Shown: positions 1 through 5,525 of the stretch, piece by piece | Position numbering within the stretch: position 1 is the stretch's first letter | Layout of the letters: every line of letters starts with the position of its first letter | Origin: an uncultured Alphaproteobacteria bacterium | GTDB lineage: Bacteria; Pseudomonadota; Alphaproteobacteria; Rs-D84 | Assembly: GCA_947304085.1 (NCBI GenBank) | Contig: CAMZAC010000039.1 | Coordinates: 1 to 6,488 of the forward strand | Reading direction: 5' to 3' | Length of the DNA: 6,488 nucleotides | The notes under the pieces: model-generated | What the model was told of the DNA's origin: nothing | The model's database searches: none | Seen by the model: the letters and a program-made list of their open reading frames with translations, nothing else | Position numbers and translations under genes: made by a program

Positions 1-49
1 CACATGTCAACCCCCAAAATACTTTTATGTTTTTTTATTATCAATAAAA

Positions 50-58
50 TGATATAAT
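50..58 (+). promoter_or_regulatory. Extended -10 promoter of the M23 peptidase gene
   Basis: A perfect TATAAT (53-58) is preceded by TG plus one base, giving an extended -10 element. No convincing -35 box lies 16-18 bases upstream, where the sequence is a T-run, but extended -10 promoters can work without one. Transcription should begin near 65-67, only a few bases before the ATG at 69. There would then be no room for a ribosome binding site, and none is seen. The predicted start point is inferred from normal sigma-70 spacing. Confidence 0.65.
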
Positions 59-68
59 TATTAAAACT

Positions 69-902
69 ATGAGAAAATACGCAGTATTTTTACTGATTAA
101 TTTGATTGTTTGCCAAAGACTTTTGGCTGAAAGTTTACTTGTTCCAACTTTGGCACCAAAAACATTTGAAGATTTATCATTTGAAAAACAATTTGAAATC
201 AAACAAGCGGATTATGATTCATACGCATCAGAATACGACACAAGTGGTGTATGTGTAAAAAATTGTCCTTATACAGGTTATACATTCAGCGATTATCTGA
301 AAAAAAATGAATTGTATACGGAAAAAGCAATACAAGACGCATGGCAATGGGCAGAAGACAATGATGACGATTCGTGGGCATTGCAATACGACGTTCCAAA
401 AACTGAAAATTATCACAGCAGTGGTCAGTCATCTTTTAGAATCAGACAATGGTCTGCTGCTTATGGACAATATGCAAAAACACCTTGTTTGCCACCATTA
501 TTGGGAAATGTGGAAATAAGATCCGGTTTTGGTCTACGTTGGCATCCAACAGAACAAAAATATAAAGATCATAACGGAATAGATTATGTGGTTGCTGAAA
601 ATACAGGGGTTTTTGCACCTGCGCAGGGTATTGTGACCAGGGTTGGTGAAAACGCAAAAAACGGTAAATTTGTTGAGCTTAGACACCCAAATGGTATGTA
701 TACACTATATTTACATTTAAATAGTTATTTTGTTAACAAAGATGATAACGTCTGGGGTGGTGATTTATTTGCTACAACTGGTAATTCAGGCAGTTCAACG
801 GGGCCGCATTTGCATTATTCTATGAAAAGTGCAAATGGGAATTTTATTAATCCTGTTAAGTTCATGACTACTGGTGTATGTGCGGGCATTAACAAGAAAT
901 AG
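69..902 (+). CDS. Secreted M23-family (LytM-type) peptidoglycan metallopeptidase
   Basis: This 277-residue protein is probably an exported zinc endopeptidase that cuts peptide crosslinks in peptidoglycan, or an inactive LytM-type activator of amidases. The N-terminus looks like a Sec signal peptide: MRKY, a hydrophobic stretch at about 5-15, then LLA before residue 21 as a likely cleavage site. A Cys lies at 15, but the residue before it is Val, so this is a poor lipobox. The M23 domain covers about 148-266. HNGID supplies zinc ligands H168 and D172, YLHL places H216, and GPHLHY supplies H247 and H249. All the expected metal and catalytic positions are present, so activity is likely. Residues 21-147 match no domain I recognise; they include C62-x3-C66 and an acidic run near 97-101. 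The start is set by the signal peptide. The 3' end overlaps the opposing smr gene by 14 bases. M23 assignment is firm; the exact cell-wall role is inferred. Confidence 0.93.
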   Translation: MRKYAVFLLINLIVCQRLLAESLLVPTLAPKTFEDLSFEKQFEIKQADYDSYASEYDTSGVCVKNCPYTGYTFSDYLKKNELYTEKAIQDAWQWAEDNDDDSWALQYDVPKTENYHSSGQSSFRIRQWSAAYGQYAKTPCLPPLLGNVEIRSGFGLRWHPTEQKYKDHNGIDYVVAENTGVFAPAQGIVTRVGENAKNGKFVELRHPNGMYTLYLHLNSYFVNKDDNVWGGDLFATTGNSGSSTGPHLHYSMKSANGNFINPVKFMTTGVCAGINKK

Positions 903-1272
903 TTTTGTTTTTGTGATGAAAGCGAACTTTGAAACTGCCATTATTTAAAGCTTCAAAAGATATTATGTTTGGTGCAATTATACTTTCTGTCATCCATTGT
1001 GGAAATTTTTGTTTTAATATTCCGCTTGCACCAGTAATAACAGTTGCACTATGTGCCCCAGAATTAATCGCATCAACCAACATTTCCCATGCCTCTTGTT
1101 CTGTGTGTTGATGAAAATCTAAAGTTATATGTGACGGTGCAGAGCAGGGTGCTTTTGGAATTCGTGTTGATAAATGCAAAGATTTCCTGACCTGTTTTTT
1201 TGTTTCGTTATCATCTGGTCGAAAATCTTCACCAATCATTTTTGCTATATCCGAGTCGTTTAATTGTTTCAT
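889..1272 (-). CDS. Short Smr-domain protein, possible nuclease
   Basis: This 127-residue protein consists mainly of a Smr (small MutS-related) domain, a fold found at the C-terminus of MutS2 and in stand-alone proteins with nicking or RNA endonuclease activity. The first motif is L51-D-F-H54, matching the family's LDxH. The second is at T80-G-A-S-G84 within VITGASGILKQ, where the family usually has TGxG. The usual GVL and PxW pattern of short proteobacterial Smr proteins follows as GIL and PQW. Residues 1-45 are a charged, probably flexible arm. I chose the ATG at 1272, one base after the alaS stop codon, which suggests translation by reinitiation. A GTG at 1290 would add six residues and overlap alaS. 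No Shine-Dalgarno sequence is obvious. The stop lies inside the end of the convergent M23 gene, with no terminator between them. The substrate is unknown. Confidence 0.85.
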   Translation of the reverse strand: MKQLNDSDIAKMIGEDFRPDDNETKKQVRKSLHLSTRIPKAPCSAPSHITLDFHQHTEQEAWEMLVDAINSGAHSATVITGASGILKQKFPQWMTESIIAPNIISFEALNNGSFKVRFHHKNKTISC

Positions 1273-1273
1273 G

Positions 1274-3355
1274 TTATTCAGCCAATGCACCCACAGACAT
1301 AGTTATGCGACGAATACCAGAGCTTATCGATTTTTCTTTGTTGATGCGTGCTTTGATAATTTCGCCTGTATGATAAACGTGTGTGCCACCACATAATTCA
1401 CAGGACACATCGCCAGCAGTAATAACACGGACACGGTCACCGTATTTTTCGCCAAACAATGCCATAGCCCCACGTTTTTTTGCAGATGCAATATCCATCT
1501 CTTCGTGTGCTACTGGCAGGTCAGATTGAATCCATTTGTTTACTAAATCTTCAACAGCTTGTTTTTCTTCCGCAGTCAAAGCGCGACCAAATGAAAAATC
1601 AAATCGCACAGAATCCGGTGAAACTTTGGATCCACGTTGTTCAACGTCTTCATTTAATATTTTACGCAAAGCGGCTTGTAATAAATGTGTTGCGGTGTGT
1701 GCGCGTGCAATTTGCTGACGATTTTGCTGATTTATTTCAGGCATTATTTCATCGCCAACTGAAATTGGTGCAACCAACGTTCCTTTGTGAACAACAATAT
1801 GTCCAACGCGATTCGTTTCAATTATATTCATAATAATTTCGTCACCACGTTTGAATACACCCATATCGCCAACCTGACCACCTTGAGTTCCATAAAATGG
1901 TGTGTGGTTCAAGGCAATTTCAACTTCGTCACCAGCGTTTGCAGATTTTACAAATTCTTCGCCACGCAATATAGATAACACCTTTGCAGGTACATCTGTT
2001 TTTGTTTCGTATTTTTCGATGTCGTTTGTGTCGGCCAAATCAGTTTGAGATTCCCATAACAACTTGGTTCCGCGTGTATCTGCACGTGAACGTTCTTTTT
2101 GTTCTGTCATACATTTTTCAAAGCCAGCTATATCAACATCTATTTTTTTATCGCGCAAAATCATCTGGGTTAAATCAAGCGGAAAACCGTAAGTGTCAAA
2201 TAGCTTGAACGCGACGTCACCTGGCAAGATTCCATTGTTTACCTTTGGTAATTCAGATTCCAATAATTTCATACCGTTTTGCAACATATCTGCGAAAGAG
2301 TTTTCTTCATTACGAATAATTTCAACGACATGTTGCTGTTGTGTTTTTAATTCAGGATATGCATCGCCCATTTCGGTCACCAATGCAGGATACAGTTCAG
2401 ATAATAATGCACCACGATGTCCCAATATTTGACCATGACGCATAGCGCGACGCAAAATACGACGAATAACATAACCACGGTCTGCATTGCTTGGAATAAC
2501 ACCATCTGCGATCGCAAAACCGACAGAACGCAGGTGGTCTGTTATAATTTTGAAACTTGGTTTATTTTCTTCTGTTTCTTGAACACCGGTTAAATCGGAA
2601 ACTGCACGTTTTAAATTAACAAACAAATCAGTGTCGTAATTATCAAATTTATTTTGTAAAACAGCAGCCCAACGTTCCAAACCAGCCCCAGTATCAATGT
2701 TTTTCTTTGGCAATGGGGTTAAATTACCACCAGCATCGCGGTCATAAGTCATAAACACATTATTCCACAATTCAATAAAACGACCACCATCTTCATCAGG
2801 AGTTCCAGGTAAACCGCCAGGAACATCTGGTCCAAAATCGTAATGTATTTCTGTGCATGGACCACATGGACCGGTATCACCAATTGCCCACCAATTGTCT
2901 TTATCACCAAGACGAATAGCGTCTTTACCAGTTAATTTTTTCCAAATTTCCGTGGCTTCGTCATCGCTGTAATGTGTTGTCACAACCAATCTGTTTGGGT
3001 CAATACCGATAACCTTTGTCAAAACTTCCCATGACATAGCAATAGTTTCTTCTTTAAAGTAATCGCCAAAAGACCAATTTCCCAACATTTCAAAGAAGGT
3101 ATGATGGCGATTATCAAAACCAACGTCTTCCAAATCGTTATGCTTTCCACCCGCGCGAATACATTTTTGAACGTTTGCGACACGTGATGCTGGGGCAGGT
3201 CTCTCACCGCGTAATTCGGGTTTCCACAAAACAACACCGGCGATAGTAAATAACAAATCAGGATCTTCCGGAATCAGTGATGCAGATGGGACAATTTTGT
3301 GTCCATGTTGTTTAAAATAATCTAAAAAAACTTTTCTTATTTCATTGTATGTCAT
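1274..3355 (-). CDS. alaS: Alanyl-tRNA synthetase lacking the C-terminal C-Ala domain
   Basis: The product charges tRNA-Ala with alanine in the cytoplasm and clears mischarged Ser or Gly. It has 693 residues from the ATG at 3355. The class II catalytic domain comes first, with RHHTFFEMLGNWSFGDYFK (about 83-101), DTGPCGPCTEIHYDFGP (about 160-176) and DTGAGLER (about 221-228). The tRNA-recognition helices follow, with ADRGYVIRRILRRAMRHG near 291-308. The editing domain has its full zinc set: H553-x3-H557 and C655-x3-H659, with CELCGGTH intact. The protein then ends at GIRRITMSVGALAE, whereas E. coli AlaRS (876 residues) continues about 170 residues through a helical linker and C-Ala. A TAA ends the frame and smr follows immediately, so this is not a simple frameshift. 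AlaRS normally has FTNAGM near the N-terminus; here it reads FTIAGVVLWKP. The start at 3355, rather than 3361, is chosen from ribosome-binding-site spacing. Confidence 0.96.
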   Translation of the reverse strand: MTYNEIRKVFLDYFKQHGHKIVPSASLIPEDPDLLFTIAGVVLWKPELRGERPAPASRVANVQKCIRAGGKHNDLEDVGFDNRHHTFFEMLGNWSFGDYFKEETIAMSWEVLTKVIGIDPNRLVVTTHYSDDEATEIWKKLTGKDAIRLGDKDNWWAIGDTGPCGPCTEIHYDFGPDVPGGLPGTPDEDGGRFIELWNNVFMTYDRDAGGNLTPLPKKNIDTGAGLERWAAVLQNKFDNYDTDLFVNLKRAVSDLTGVQETEENKPSFKIITDHLRSVGFAIADGVIPSNADRGYVIRRILRRAMRHGQILGHRGALLSELYPALVTEMGDAYPELKTQQQHVVEIIRNEENSFADMLQNGMKLLESELPKVNNGILPGDVAFKLFDTYGFPLDLTQMILRDKKIDVDIAGFEKCMTEQKERSRADTRGTKLLWESQTDLADTNDIEKYETKTDVPAKVLSILRGEEFVKSANAGDEVEIALNHTPFYGTQGGQVGDMGVFKRGDEIIMNIIETNRVGHIVVHKGTLVAPISVGDEIMPEINQQNRQQIARAHTATHLLQAALRKILNEDVEQRGSKVSPDSVRFDFSFGRALTAEEKQAVEDLVNKWIQSDLPVAHEEMDIASAKKRGAMALFGEKYGDRVRVITAGDVSCELCGGTHVYHTGEIIKARINKEKSISSGIRRITMSVGALAE

Positions 3356-3363
3356 AATCATAA

Positions 3364-3370
3364 CCCTTTT
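3364..3370 (-). promoter_or_regulatory. Ribosome binding site that decides the alaS start
   Basis: On the minus strand AAAAGGG lies 8 bases before the ATG at 3355 but only 2 bases before the in-frame ATG at 3361. The wider spacing is normal for initiation, so the downstream ATG is preferred. The resulting N-terminus, MTYNEIRK, also lines up with the usual start of the AlaRS family. Confidence 0.7.
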
Positions 3371-3379
3371 AGTTGCTTA

Positions 3380-3408
3380 ATAATAAAATGATAATTGTGA
3401 ATATTCAA
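3380..3408 (-). promoter_or_regulatory. Promoter of alaS-smr
   Basis: Reading the minus strand, TTGAAT (3408-3403) and TATTAT (3385-3380) are separated by exactly 17 bases, a good sigma-70 arrangement. Transcription would begin near 3373, leaving a short leader that just includes the ribosome binding site. No T-box or attenuator fits in such a short leader. The region is AT-rich, so chance matches are possible. Confidence 0.6.
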
Positions 3409-3416
3409 TCATAAAA

Positions 3417-3446
3417 TTGCAAAAGGGGTATATTTTGTGATATAAT
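3417..3446 (+). promoter_or_regulatory. Promoter of the three-helix membrane protein gene
   Basis: TTGCAA (3417-3422) and TATAAT (3441-3446) are 18 bases apart, and TG precedes the -10 box with one base between, so it is also an extended -10. Transcription should begin near 3453. This places the upstream in-frame TTG (3455) at the very end of the RNA and supports the ATG at 3473 as the start. It is divergent from the alaS promoter; the two -35 boxes lie only 8 bases apart. Confidence 0.7.
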
Positions 3447-3472
3447 GCAAATAATTGATATTAGAAATTGAA

Positions 3473-3967
3473 ATGAATAAAAAACCAGGACTGCTTTTTT
3501 CCGTGTATGCTTTGGCTATGATAATATTGGCCAGTGTTTTTAAGTTTCATTTAAATGGGGTTAACGAATCGACAGCTAATGCTACAAAAAATGTTGCTCA
3601 ATATATTTTTGTATGTCCTGCAATCAATAAAACATGGGAATCTATTGCACAAATGTTCTCGATTGGCAAAAGTTTTATTTATTTTGGTATTGCATTTATA
3701 ATTATTGTATTGGTATTTGGTTGGGGCTGGGCACTGTATCAAAATTTATTAAAGGATAAGTTTGATGTAGCTCCGTACAAAACACCGTGGGGAATAACAA
3801 AAGTTGTTTTTTGGGCAGTTGTTATTTGCTATGTATTAATGATGACTCCAAACCATTTCAGAACCAAAATTACCAGAAAGGGTGGTGGACACGAAACAGT
3901 ATGGGTTTTATGTGAACAGACGGCCAAAGATGCCCGTGCATTGAAGCTGCGTGTTCCTCAAAAATAG
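3473..3967 (+). CDS. Unknown three-helix inner-membrane protein
   Basis: I do not recognise this 164-residue protein. Three hydrophobic segments are visible at about 7-24, 68-89 and 107-125; the second contains the notable FGWGWALY. The Lys-containing N-terminus (MNKK) and the basic loop between helices 2 and 3 (about 90-110, with KDK and YKTPWG) suggest that both face the cytoplasm. A loop of about 40 residues with NES and NAT tripeptides and C48 would then be periplasmic. After helix 3, a basic C-terminal tail of about 39 residues includes KITRKGGGHE, C147 and several Lys and Arg. There is no cleavable signal peptide, lipobox or catalytic motif. The start at ATG 3473 fits the promoter, although the Shine-Dalgarno match is weak. 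It stands alone between its own promoter and the HU promoter, so context does not reveal its job. Confidence 0.85.
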   Translation: MNKKPGLLFSVYALAMIILASVFKFHLNGVNESTANATKNVAQYIFVCPAINKTWESIAQMFSIGKSFIYFGIAFIIIVLVFGWGWALYQNLLKDKFDVAPYKTPWGITKVVFWAVVICYVLMMTPNHFRTKITRKGGGHETVWVLCEQTAKDARALKLRVPQK

Positions 3968-4028
3968 CGTTGTATAAAATTGTTCTTTGTCAAGAAATCA
4001 AGTTTTTTGTGCTTTGTAAATAATTGAC

Positions 4029-4057
4029 TTGACTTAAAGCCCTGTTTTCTCTACGAT
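4029..4057 (+). promoter_or_regulatory. Promoter of the HU gene
   Basis: TTGACT (4029-4034) and TACGAT (4052-4057) have the ideal 17-base spacing. A second TTGACT (4024-4029) overlaps the first, forming TTGACTTGACT. Transcription would start near 4064, giving a leader of about 108 nt before the HU ATG. The 61 bases between the upstream gene's stop and this promoter hold no strong terminator, only a weak potential hairpin before a T-run at 4003-4008. Confidence 0.65.
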
Positions 4058-4074
4058 TCGATTAAGCAGCTCGG

Positions 4075-4123
4075 GCAATGCCCTTGGAAACATATAGAAA
4101 TATATAATTTTCAAAGACATTGC
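4075..4123 (+). promoter_or_regulatory. Long potential hairpin in the HU mRNA leader
   Basis: The leader can fold into one long interrupted stem. GCAATG (4075-4080) pairs with CATTGC (4118-4123). After a 3x3 internal loop, TTGGAAA (4084-4090) pairs with TTTTCAA (4108-4114), using one G-U pair. After a small 1x2 loop, ATATA (4092-4096) pairs with TATAT (4101-4105), closed by GAAA, a GNRA-type tetraloop. The element ends 36 bases before the Shine-Dalgarno sequence and is not followed by a T-run, so it is not a terminator. A regulatory or mRNA-stabilising role is inferred. Alternatively, TATAAT at 4103-4108 inside the right arm could be the -10 of a second promoter, though it lacks a properly spaced -35. 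Confidence 0.4.
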
Positions 4124-4171
4124 TGGATAAACTGCCGGACAACCTTAACTCTATTATGAAAGGAGAAACAT

Positions 4172-4444
4172 ATGAACAAACAAGAATTGATTGAAGCAAT
4201 TGCAAATGAAGTTGAAGTTACAAAAGCAACTGCAGCTGGTTGTTTGGATGCATTCATCAACACAGTCACAAAAGTATTGAAGAAAAAAGGCGAAGTTCGC
4301 TTGGTTGGCTTTGGAACATTCACAACAGCTAAACGCAAAGCAACAACTGGTCGCAATCCTCAAACAGGTGCACCAATTAAAATCGCTGCTTCTACTCAGC
4401 CAAAATTCCGTGCTGGTAAAGCTTTGAAAGATGCTTTGAACTAA
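4172..4444 (+). CDS. hup: DNA-binding protein HU (HU/IHF family)
   Basis: This 90-residue protein is a histone-like nucleoid protein. It acts as a dimer that bends and compacts DNA and assists replication, recombination and transcription. The length is exactly that of classic HU. The N-terminal helices MNKQELIEAIANEV and the following segment to about 39 form the dimer core. GFGTF (46-50) is the family signature turn. The beta arm covers about 52-74 and carries GRNPQTG (60-66), whose Pro63 is the residue that intercalates into DNA. FRAGKALKDAL (79-89) forms the final helix. A strong Shine-Dalgarno sequence, AAAGGAG, ends six bases before the ATG and supports high expression. The gene is a single transcription unit with its own promoter and terminator. 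IHF subunits share the fold, but this sequence looks like HU. Confidence 0.97.
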   Translation: MNKQELIEAIANEVEVTKATAAGCLDAFINTVTKVLKKKGEVRLVGFGTFTTAKRKATTGRNPQTGAPIKIAASTQPKFRAGKALKDALN

Positions 4445-4464
4445 ACCCTGTTTGTTTAAAGGTT

Positions 4465-4497
4465 AAAAAACACTCACTTGTTGGTGGGTGTTTTTTT
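4465..4497 (+). terminator. Intrinsic terminator of the HU gene
   Basis: ACACTCAC (4470-4477) pairs with GTGGGTGT (4484-4491) in an 8-bp stem with one G-U pair and a six-base loop. A T-run at 4491-4497 follows and an A-run precedes the stem. This is a textbook Rho-independent terminator 20 bases after the HU stop codon. Confidence 0.9.
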
Positions 4498-4512
4498 ATG
4501 GAAAAAATCCGC

Positions 4513-4540
4513 TTTACATTTGGTTAATAGCTGGTAGAAT
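4513..4540 (+). promoter_or_regulatory. Promoter of the EF-hand membrane protein gene
   Basis: TTTACA (4513-4518) and TAGAAT (4535-4540) are 16 bases apart, and TG plus one base before the -10 box makes it an extended -10. The predicted start point near 4547 lies downstream of the first in-frame ATG (4545). That ATG would be absent from the mRNA, so the gene should start at 4572. Confidence 0.6.
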
Positions 4541-4559
4541 TTAAATGTGTACAAAACAA

Positions 4560-4568
4560 AAGGAAGGA
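4560..4568 (+). promoter_or_regulatory. Ribosome binding site setting the EF-hand protein start
   Basis: Two overlapping AAGGA motifs (4560-4564 and 4564-4568) lie 7 and 3 bases before the ATG at 4572. The first has normal spacing. There is no such motif before the ATG at 4545. Confidence 0.75.
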
Positions 4569-4571
4569 CAA

Positions 4572-5006
4572 ATGGCAAAACAAACAAAAAAAATCGTTAA
4601 AAAGACAACGGCTAAACCTGTGCCGGTTATGGAACACACATGTGGAAAAGATTGTCCATGTGGATGTCATAGCCATAGTGCAACTCATCGCTTGAAACAC
4701 GTAATGATTTTGATAATTGTGTTTATCTTGGGATATGCTTGCGGTAAAGTTATGTGTTTTAAACCTGGTATTAAATTTGGACCAGCACACGGATTTCATC
4801 CTGTGTTCACAAACGGTTGCTTGGATATGCAACATATAAAATGTGAAAAAATGCAGCAAAAAATGTTGCAAGCGGACGTTAATGGGGATGGTTGTGTTTC
4901 CATAGAAGAATATAAAGCACAAAAACCTGATTTTATGAAAAAGCACAATAAAAAACCAGGTATGTTCAATCATATGCATGGTGCAAAAATGGCACACCAT
5001 CAATAA
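4572..5006 (+). CDS. Membrane-anchored EF-hand protein with Cys/His-rich N-terminus
   Basis: I do not know a named family for this 144-residue protein, but its parts are readable. Residues 1-19 are Lys-rich. A compact cluster then carries C24, C28, C30, C32, H33, H35 and H39 (HTCGKDCPCGCHSHS), which looks able to bind a metal such as zinc or iron. One transmembrane helix covers about 44-60. By the positive-inside rule the cluster is cytoplasmic and the rest periplasmic. The periplasmic part has C62, C83 and C91, then the loop DVNGDGCVSIEE (102-113), which fits the 12-residue EF-hand pattern: D102, N104, D106, S110 and E113 at positions 1, 3, 5, 9 and 12. Helical sequence flanks it on both sides. 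The tail (NHMHGAKMAHHQ) is rich in His and Met. It has its own promoter and a shared bidirectional terminator. Calcium or metal sensing or buffering is inference; EF-hand-like calcium binding is well supported by the motif. Confidence 0.88.
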   Translation: MAKQTKKIVKKTTAKPVPVMEHTCGKDCPCGCHSHSATHRLKHVMILIIVFILGYACGKVMCFKPGIKFGPAHGFHPVFTNGCLDMQHIKCEKMQQKMLQADVNGDGCVSIEEYKAQKPDFMKKHNKKPGMFNHMHGAKMAHHQ

Positions 5007-5023
5007 ATATGGTTTATAAGAAC

Positions 5024-5059
5024 AAAAACGTCTTTTGTTTTTACAAAAGACGTTTTTTT
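5024..5059. terminator. Bidirectional intrinsic terminator between convergent genes
   Basis: A perfect 15-bp inverted repeat (5024-5038 and 5043-5057; core ACGTCTTTTGT) has a TTTT loop. T-runs follow on the plus strand (5053-5059) and, more briefly, on the minus strand. It lies 17 bases after the EF-hand gene stop and directly abuts the smpB stop codon, whose complement (5058-5060) overlaps the plus-strand T-run. It should end transcription from both sides. Confidence 0.92.
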
Positions 5060-5525
5060 AACCTTTTATAATTCTTGCTTTTGTTCGTTCCCATTCGCGC
5101 ATTTTGATGGTTTCGCGCTTGTCAGCCATTTTTTTACCGTGACCGATTCCCAACAAAACCTTTAATTTGCCACGATTATTAAAATACAGTTTTAAGGGGA
5201 ATATAGTTGCGCCTTTCTCTTGCAATTTACCAATCAAACGATTTATTTGATTGCGATGCAGCAACAATTGGCGTGGGCGACGTTCATCAAAATTAAATGC
5301 ACGGTTAGCAGTTGGTAATTTTTGAATTTCGATACCTGCCAAAAACAAATCATCACTACGTTTTTGAACAAATCCGTCAACGATAGTCACTAATCCATAA
5401 CGTACAGATTTTATTTCTGCGCCAGTCAATGAAATGCCGGCTTCAATAGTATCTTCTATTGAATAATTAAACCGCGCTTTGCGATTTTCAGAAACTTGAC
5501 CAAATTTTATAATTTGCCGTTGCAT
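5058..5525 (-). CDS. smpB: SsrA-binding protein SmpB (trans-translation)
   Basis: SmpB binds tmRNA (SsrA) and delivers it to ribosomes stalled on broken mRNAs, so the unfinished protein is tagged for degradation and the ribosome freed. At 155 residues it has the family's usual length. NRKARFNYSIEDTIEAGISL (14-33) and TGAEIKSVR (34-42) are the typical N-terminal beta-barrel motifs. RRPRQLLLH (82-90) and KLYFNNRGK (112-120) follow. The C-terminal GKKMADKRETIKMREW (130-145) is the conserved stretch leading into the basic tail that enters the mRNA channel. The ATG at 5525 lies inside the end of tatD (19-base overlap), so translation is probably coupled. An AAAGG lies further upstream than usual. 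No tmRNA gene is in the window. The gene ends at the shared terminator and is the last of its operon. Confidence 0.97.
   Translation of the reverse strand: MQRQIIKFGQVSENRKARFNYSIEDTIEAGISLTGAEIKSVRYGLVTIVDGFVQKRSDDLFLAGIEIQKLPTANRAFNFDERRPRQLLLHRNQINRLIGKLQEKGATIFPLKLYFNNRGKLKVLLGIGHGKKMADKRETIKMREWERTKARIIKG

Noticed and set aside
33..49. Inverted repeat TTTTATT-ATC-AATAAAA between the possible -35 and the -10 of the M23 promoter, as an operator.
   Set aside because: Seven A/T-only pairs in very AT-rich DNA are easily due to chance, and no second copy is seen.
1480..2432. Plus-strand open frames inside alaS.
   Set aside because: They are shadows of a strongly conserved gene and carry no recognisable motif.
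3989..4033. GTCAAG and CTTGAC inverted repeat before the HU promoter as a regulator site.
   Set aside because: Six-base arms about 33 bases apart, one arm within the -35 repeat, are too weak to call.
4079..4108. A nine-codon upstream open frame (ATG at 4079) in the HU leader as a regulatory leader peptide.
   Set aside because: It has no ribosome binding site and no notable run of one amino acid, and its position is explained as well by the hairpin.
4111..4363. Minus-strand open frames across the HU gene.
   Set aside because: They are antisense to a textbook HU gene with a strong ribosome binding site, and their translations look compositional rather than protein-like.
4545..4571. Nine extra residues at the start of the EF-hand protein, from the ATG at 4545.
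   Set aside because: This ATG lies upstream of the predicted transcription start and lacks a ribosome binding site. The ATG at 4572 has a good one.
4524..5003. A 159-codon minus-strand open frame opposite the EF-hand gene.
   Set aside because: The Cys/Phe/His-rich translation is the mirror of the real gene. The plus strand has promoter, ribosome binding site, EF-hand motif and terminator.
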